Shown: positions 62,438-64,000 of the stretch, in pieces | Layout: each line of letters begins with the position of its first letter | Numbering within the stretch: position 1 is the stretch's first letter | Assembly: GCF_039536325.1 (NCBI RefSeq) | Contig: NZ_BAAAYO010000001.1 | Coordinates: 1,178,001-1,242,000, forward strand | Source: Paenibacillus_AB hodogayensis | GTDB taxonomy: Bacteria > Bacillota > Bacilli > Paenibacillales > NBRC-103111 | DNA length: 64,000 nucleotides | Reading direction: 5' to 3' | Program-made: the position numbers and the translations under genes | Notes under the pieces: model-generated | The model's input: only the letters and a program-made list of their open reading frames with translations | Told to the model about the DNA's origin: nothing | Database searches by the model: none

Positions 62438-63190
62438 TTAACCGAATCTACCGGTAATGTAATCTTCCGTACGCTGGTCCTCCGGATTGGAGAACAGCTT
62501 GACCGTGTCCGCCAGTTCAACGACTTCGCCGTTCAGGAAAAACGCCGTCTGGTGCGAGACGCGGGCGGCCTGCTGCATGTTGTGCGTGACGATGACGATC
62601 GTGTAGTTGTCTTTGAGCTCCTGGATCAGTTCTTCGATCTTCAGCGTGGAGATCGGATCGAGCGCGGAGGTCGGTTCGTCCATCAGCAAAATTTGCGGGC
62701 TTACCGCCAGCGCCCTCGCGATGCACAGCCGCTGCTGCTGACCGCCGGACAGGCCGTAGGCGGACTTCTTCAAATAATCTTTCACTTCTTCCCACAGGGC
62801 GGCCGAACGCAAGCTTTTCTCCACGATCTCGTCCAGCTCCGCCTTGCGCGAAGTGCCGTGGATGCGCGGTCCGTAAGCCACGTTCTCATAGATCGATTTC
62901 GGAAACGGGTTCGGCTGCTGGAACACCATGCCGACGTTTTTGCGCAGCGTCTCCACGTTGTTGCGGGAGGCGTAGATATCTTCTCCGCCGACGGCCACCT
63001 TGCCTTCGATACGCACGCCCTTGATCGTATCGTTCATCCGGTTCAGCGTGCGCAGCAGCGTCGACTTGCCGCAGCCGGATGGACCGATAAAGGCGGTGAT
63101 CGATTTCTCCTGGATGTCCATATCGATGCTCTTCAGAGCGTGAAATTCGGAATAGTACAAGTTCAGCTTTTCAATTTCAATCAGCGCCAT
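62438..63190 (-). CDS. pstB: Phosphate ABC transporter ATP-binding protein PstB
   Basis: A 250-residue ABC ATPase energising the high-affinity phosphate importer. Walker [10 protein letters not shown] (~residues 36-44), Q-loop VFQQPNPFP, signature [18 protein letters not shown] (~144-161), Walker [13 protein letters not shown] (~168-179), switch His in [17 protein letters not shown] after Walker A is a PstB hallmark. ATG after GGAGGTCCGGCCCC. It lies 22 bp after pstA and before phoU. Confidence 0.97.
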   Translation of the reverse strand: MALIEIEKLNLYYSEFHALKSIDMDIQEKSITAFIGPSGCGKSTLLRTLNRMNDTIKGVRIEGKVAVGGEDIYASRNNVETLRKNVGMVFQQPNPFPKSIYENVAYGPRIHGTSRKAELDEIVEKSLRSAALWEEVKDYLKKSAYGLSGGQQQRLCIARALAVSPQILLMDEPTSALDPISTLKIEELIQELKDNYTIVIVTHNMQQAARVSHQTAFFLNGEVVELADTVKLFSNPEDQRTEDYITGRFG

Positions 63191-63212
63191 GGGGCCGGAC
63201 CTCCTCGGTTCA

Positions 63213-64000
63213 TTATTTGTTGCCGGACAGCTTTCTCTGAATAATGCGGCTTGGGATCGCGATCAGCAGGTTGAAGACGAGCACGACGAGGACCAGCAGC
63301 GCTGCGCTGCCCTGGGCGATCTCCTTAGCGTCGGGAGCAAGCGAGCTGCCGCCTACGTACCACAGATGAACCGCCAGCGTCTCGCCCATGGCCATCGGGT
63401 TGAAGTCGGGAAAAAAGCGCGATACGGACGTGCCCGCCGTATAGATCAGAATCGCCGTCTCGCCGAGCGCGCGGCCCGCAACGAGCGTAATGCCCGTGAT
63501 CAGTCCCGGCATTGCGGCCGGCAGCAGCACGCGCCGGATGCCTTGCCAGCGCGTCGAACCGAGCGCAAGCGTGGCCGACCAATACGAGGCCGGTACGGTG
63601 GCGAGCGATTCCTCCGTCACCCGGACGAGAATCGGCAGGTTCAGCAGCGCCAGCGTCGCCGCGCCGCCCAGGATGGAAAATTTCCAGCCCATCCAGTTTA
63701 CGAAGATCAGCGCTCCGAACAGTCCGAATACGATCGAAGGCACGGACGACAGCGCTTCGACAGAGATGCGCACCAGATCGGTGAACTTGTTCTTCTTGGC
63801 GTAAATGCTTAAGTAAATGCCGGCCCCGATTCCGATCGGCGCCGAGAACAGCATGGACAAGATCAAAATATAGAAGGAGTTGAACAGATGCGGTCCGACC
63901 CCGCCTCCAGCGGTTAGCTCTTGCGGCATGCCGGTAATGAATTTCCACGAGAGCTGCGGAAGCCCTGGTCTTAAGATCTGGTACAAAAACCAGGCCAAAA
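63213..64000 (-). CDS. pstA: Phosphate ABC transporter permease PstA, 5' end outside the window
   Basis: At least 262 residues of the second permease of the phosphate importer; the start lies beyond base 64000. Five membrane segments are visible, with the inner-membrane component EAA-like loop ([23 protein letters not shown]). [18 protein letters not shown] and [15 protein letters not shown] are PstA signatures. Order pstA-pstB-phoU matches the standard pstSCAB-phoU operon, so pstC and pstS are expected to the right. Confidence 0.95.
   Translation of the reverse strand, partial: LAWFLYQILRPGLPQLSWKFITGMPQELTAGGGVGPHLFNSFYILILSMLFSAPIGIGAGIYLSIYAKKNKFTDLVRISVEALSSVPSIVFGLFGALIFVNWMGWKFSILGGAATLALLNLPILVRVTEESLATVPASYWSATLALGSTRWQGIRRVLLPAAMPGLITGITLVAGRALGETAILIYTAGTSVSRFFPDFNPMAMGETLAVHLWYVGGSSLAPDAKEIAQGSAALLVLVVLVFNLLIAIPSRIIQRKLSGNK

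Overview
The window reads as a chromosomal segment of a moderately GC-rich, endospore-forming Firmicute, most likely a member of the Paenibacillaceae (Paenibacillus/Cohnella-like). The evidence is a gerA-gerB-gerC germination operon with a sigma-G-type promoter, an alpha/beta-type small acid-soluble spore protein, a large surface protein with three SLH domains, Bacillus-type sigma-A promoters and strong Shine-Dalgarno sites, CIRCE and Zur-like operators, and the polA-mutM-ytaF-coaE gene order. No rRNA, tRNA, CRISPR array, insertion sequence or prophage was seen.

Layout. 1-9.8 kb is a mosaic of small regulatory units: a 5'-truncated hypothetical gene, a DrrAB-type drug-export ABC pair convergent with a TipA-like MerR regulator, a VTT/DedA-like membrane protein, a decayed beta-lactamase-family fragment, a MerR regulator with an F420-reductase-like oxidoreductase, a LysR/O-methyltransferase divergent pair, a lone MarR regulator, and an ECF sigma/anti-sigma pair. 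10-16 kb is one giant NHL/fibronectin-III/SLH surface protein. 16-25.9 kb carries a YbjQ protein, class I FBP aldolase, a zinc-less quinone oxidoreductase, a MalT-like LuxR regulator (apparently leaderless), an isochorismatase-like hydrolase, and an XpaC-like / VWA / TelA operon.

26.1-32.4 kb is a six-gene minus-strand catabolic operon: flavin monooxygenase, orphan solute-binding lipoprotein, three TIM-barrel isomerase/epimerase-like proteins and a Gfo/Idh/MocA dehydrogenase. It sits behind a leader containing an intrinsic-terminator-like hairpin and is divergent from an AraC regulator. It has no permease, flavin reductase or glycosidase beside it and is the most interesting uncharacterised module. 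A second AraC regulator, a secreted hypothetical protein, a GNAT protein with an 80-nt inverted-repeat leader, an ArsR-like regulator with a perfect 12-bp inverted repeat, and an ADP-ribosyltransferase-like orphan follow (33.5-37.9 kb).

38-64 kb is mostly housekeeping and sporulation: htpG under a CIRCE element, a Cof-type HAD phosphatase, a second MalT-like regulator, the germination operon, a COG0523 zinc GTPase behind a Zur-like box, NrdR, a spore SASP, a lytic transglycosylase with coaE-ytaF-mutM-polA, another HAD protein, a chemoreceptor with unusual topology, an EAL-GGDEF c-di-GMP protein, and phoU-pstB-pstA running off the right edge. A 36-base run of N at 50458-50493 lies inside the loop of a terminator hairpin.
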